Positions 25,759-27,248 of a DNA stretch of 27,248 bases are shown one piece after another. The notes under the pieces are model-generated. The model worked only from the letters and a program-made list of their open reading frames with translations. It was not told where the DNA came from and searched no databases. A program made the position numbers and the translations under genes. Location: NCBI GenBank assembly GCA_001801515.1, contig MGXX01000029.1:1-27248 (forward strand), given 5' to 3'. This DNA is from Gammaproteobacteria bacterium RIFCSPHIGHO2_12_FULL_38_11. Its GTDB lineage: Bacteria; Pseudomonadota; Gammaproteobacteria; Coxiellales; Coxiellaceae. Positions within the stretch are counted from its first letter, which is position 1. Each line of letters starts with the position of its first letter.

Positions 25759-25958
25759 TGCAAAGGGCTTGCGTCGCCTAGCATATTTTCTGCTTGCGCT
25801 ACTTCGATTTCACGGGCATCAAACGCCCATAACTTCAAAATAGCCCGCTGTTGTTCGCGAGATAATCGACTGTCTCTCAATACGTCATCGGGGTGCGCAT
25901 AACTCGAAGATGGATCATTGAGAATTTGTTCAAATTCGATTTGTGTTATGGGTGACAT
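25725..25958 (-). CDS. Small conserved proteobacterial protein
   Basis: This is a 77-residue cytosolic protein. The segment YAHPDDVLRDSRLSREQQRA followed by ILKLWAFDAREIEVA is a pattern I know from a family of small uncharacterised proteobacterial proteins. It has no assigned role that I can name. The start at 25958 is chosen over the ATG at 25964 because AGGAG directly touches the upstream ATG but lies 6 bases before this one. The last 34 bases overlap the 3' end of the HAD-like gene on the other strand. It is separated from icmB by an AT-rich gap that should hold its promoter. Confidence 0.75.
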   Translation of the reverse strand: MSPITQIEFEQILNDPSSSYAHPDDVLRDSRLSREQQRAILKLWAFDAREIEVAQAENMLGDASPLHQVLLALNKLS

Positions 25959-25964
25959 AATCAT

Positions 25965-26222
25965 CTCCTGATCGAAATGTACATTAATTATACAGCACTG
26001 TTGAAATTACATTTAAAAAATGTAATATCTTATTGATTTACAACTAAATTTAATTTTACATTAAAAACAAGAGCTGTTTAAAAATAAGCTTTATGTTTAT
26101 ATTAAGCATTACATTATTTTTGTAACGTTTTGAATTAAAAATTATTGTGCGGTTTTGCGCATCCACTCACAGGGACCCTGCTGTAATAATTCACTGGCTC
26201 ATCGCTCTGCAGCACCCAATCC
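25965..26222. other. AT-rich gap between icmB and the small conserved gene
   Basis: I see no gene here. A perfect 9-bp inverted repeat, ATTACATTT (26006-26014) against AAATGTAAT (26018-26026), stands in a field of TTACA motifs (26007, 26038, 26056, 26109). An 11-base palindrome, CAGGGACCCTG, lies at 26170-26180. On the minus strand this region must hold the end of icmB transcription and the start of the small gene's, but no convincing -35/-10 pair or U-tailed hairpin could be picked. Confidence 0.4.
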
Positions 26223-27248
26223 CTATTGTTTAGACTCTACGCTGTCAAAATGCTGCTTAACCAAGCCATCAATCATTTGTTTTAAGACACCTTCTTTTCC
26301 AGCATCATCCAAAAATCCTGCTTCTTCCTTAAATTCTGCATACATGTCTTCCAGTGCTTTTGTCGCACTACCACTTGGAAACTGCTTCGCCAATAATTTT
26401 CGAGCATGGCGCGGACCAATCTTTTGATACAATGTATTGCGAATATTAACATCTTCTGCAGACGTATTTAATGCCCACAATTCAATTGGGCCTAAAGTAG
26501 AAGTGAGTAATTGCGTATTCATGCCTGTTTTTGTAGCAAATTGCGCTAAGAATGTTGCGCCCGCTTCTGAAGGACCATGCACACGAGACTTTAAGGCAAG
26601 GCGTGCAGTATTCGTTAACCCAAATGTTTTAGCTGTTTTTTGTACCGCTTGTTCTGGACCTGCCTCCATAATAAAAACAGAAGTTGCAAATTCTACCATC
26701 ACTTCATCAAAATCTTCGAGCGACTGCGAAAGCAGCGCAATTTGTACTTTCCATTTTCGTCCTTCACGCATATCTTGAATCACTTGTTCGCGCACAGCTT
26801 GTGCTTTTGACGTGCGGTGAAATTCATCAAGCACAATCCGTTTCGGATCCTCACGAATTTCAGCAATGCGAAGTTGATGATAACTGCGATAGGCTTCTGG
26901 CATATCCGCTACATTGTCTTCGATTAAAAAATAATGCCGCGCTAACACATAGCGCGCCAGCATATACATAACTGCTGTTTGTCGATTGGCAGCATCACCG
27001 CCACTTCGTGCAACTTCATCTAAATCCAACGCAACCACTTTTGCTTCACCTAAATCAAAGCGCGTTGTTTGCGAAATAATCGGATATTCACGCACACCAC
27101 TTGAAATCATTCGCGCGAAAGCATGAATTAAATCTTCATTTGTCGGCGTTGTGATTTTTCCATATAAATCTTGGATAGCAGGAATTCGACAAATCGCCGC
27201 TACGTCCGCTAGCACCGGCATTGCAGATCGCTGTGCCAATGCCGCTTC
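26223..27248 (-). CDS. icmB: Dot/Icm type IVB secretion ATPase IcmB/DotO (C-terminal part)
   Basis: IcmB (DotO) is the VirB4-like ATPase at the cytoplasmic base of the Dot/Icm secretion system, working with DotB to power effector export. The window holds the last 341 codons; the frame is open to the right edge and the family is about 1000 residues, so the start and Walker A lie outside. Visible are the Walker B region RIVLDEFHRTSKAQAV, followed by REGRKWKVQIALLSQSLEDF and VFIMEAG, all typical of VirB4/TraC-type ATPases. The C-terminal part (IGPRHARKLLAKQFPSGSA, then a helical tail ending in FDSVESKQ) agrees with IcmB. It identifies the organism as a Dot/Icm bacterium. Confidence 0.9.
   Translation of the reverse strand, partial: EAALAQRSAMPVLADVAAICRIPAIQDLYGKITTPTNEDLIHAFARMISSGVREYPIISQTTRFDLGEAKVVALDLDEVARSGGDAANRQTAVMYMLARYVLARHYFLIEDNVADMPEAYRSYHQLRIAEIREDPKRIVLDEFHRTSKAQAVREQVIQDMREGRKWKVQIALLSQSLEDFDEVMVEFATSVFIMEAGPEQAVQKTAKTFGLTNTARLALKSRVHGPSEAGATFLAQFATKTGMNTQLLTSTLGPIELWALNTSAEDVNIRNTLYQKIGPRHARKLLAKQFPSGSATKALEDMYAEFKEEAGFLDDAGKEGVLKQMIDGLVKQHFDSVESKQ

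Noticed and set aside
26155..26971. Plus-strand open frames opposite icmB
   Set aside because: They are antisense shadows of the icmB coding sequence, without start signals or family similarity.

Overview
The window comes from a low-GC gammaproteobacterium, most likely a host-associated member of the Legionellales (Legionella, Coxiella or Berkiella relatives). The strongest evidence is the right edge, which carries the C-terminal third of IcmB/DotO, the VirB4-like ATPase of a Dot/Icm (type IVB) secretion system. A mitochondrial-carrier-like protein and several large or small orphan proteins that resemble effector candidates agree with this. The genus cannot be fixed from the sequence alone.

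Layout. 1-641 has no convincing gene, only broken reading-frame pieces. 642-3169 is accessory: an orphan with a possible Cys-His-Asp triad, a small disordered protein, a perfect 21-bp palindrome, and an SLC25-like protein. 3309-7300 is a cyoABCD quinol oxidase operon (minus strand) with its own sigma70-type promoter and no cyoE beside it. 7369-8871 holds a polytopic membrane protein preceded by a 30-residue Cys-rich peptide gene behind an FNR/ANR-like box. coaA and tamA-tamB are divergent; tamA looks leaderless. ampG (minus) converges on tamB across a pair of REP-like hairpins. sdaA (plus) is followed by a 1018-residue protein built from about seven divergent helical repeats, whose stop codon abuts that of a convergent orphan.

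21557-23218 is the most informative stretch. A tandem array of 43-bp REP-like hairpin repeats has been split by an intact IS110-family element of the IS1111 type. Removing the element and one GT dinucleotide restores an exact 43-bp unit, which fixes the ends of the element and its target. The 327-bp non-coding part downstream of the transposase holds hairpins and four short segments that match both target flanks and both element ends. It is a strong candidate for a bridge (seeker) RNA with readable guides.

The right part has pssA (minus) divergent from a DUF3579 gene and a HAD-like protein (plus), then a small conserved protein (minus), an AT-rich gap and icmB. Housekeeping functions are respiration (cyo), CoA synthesis (coaA), outer-membrane assembly (tamAB), muropeptide uptake (ampG), serine catabolism (sdaA) and phospholipid synthesis (pssA). 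They are interleaved with seven orphan or host-like genes, a pattern usual for Dot/Icm bacteria whose effector genes are scattered. No tRNA, rRNA or CRISPR array was seen.
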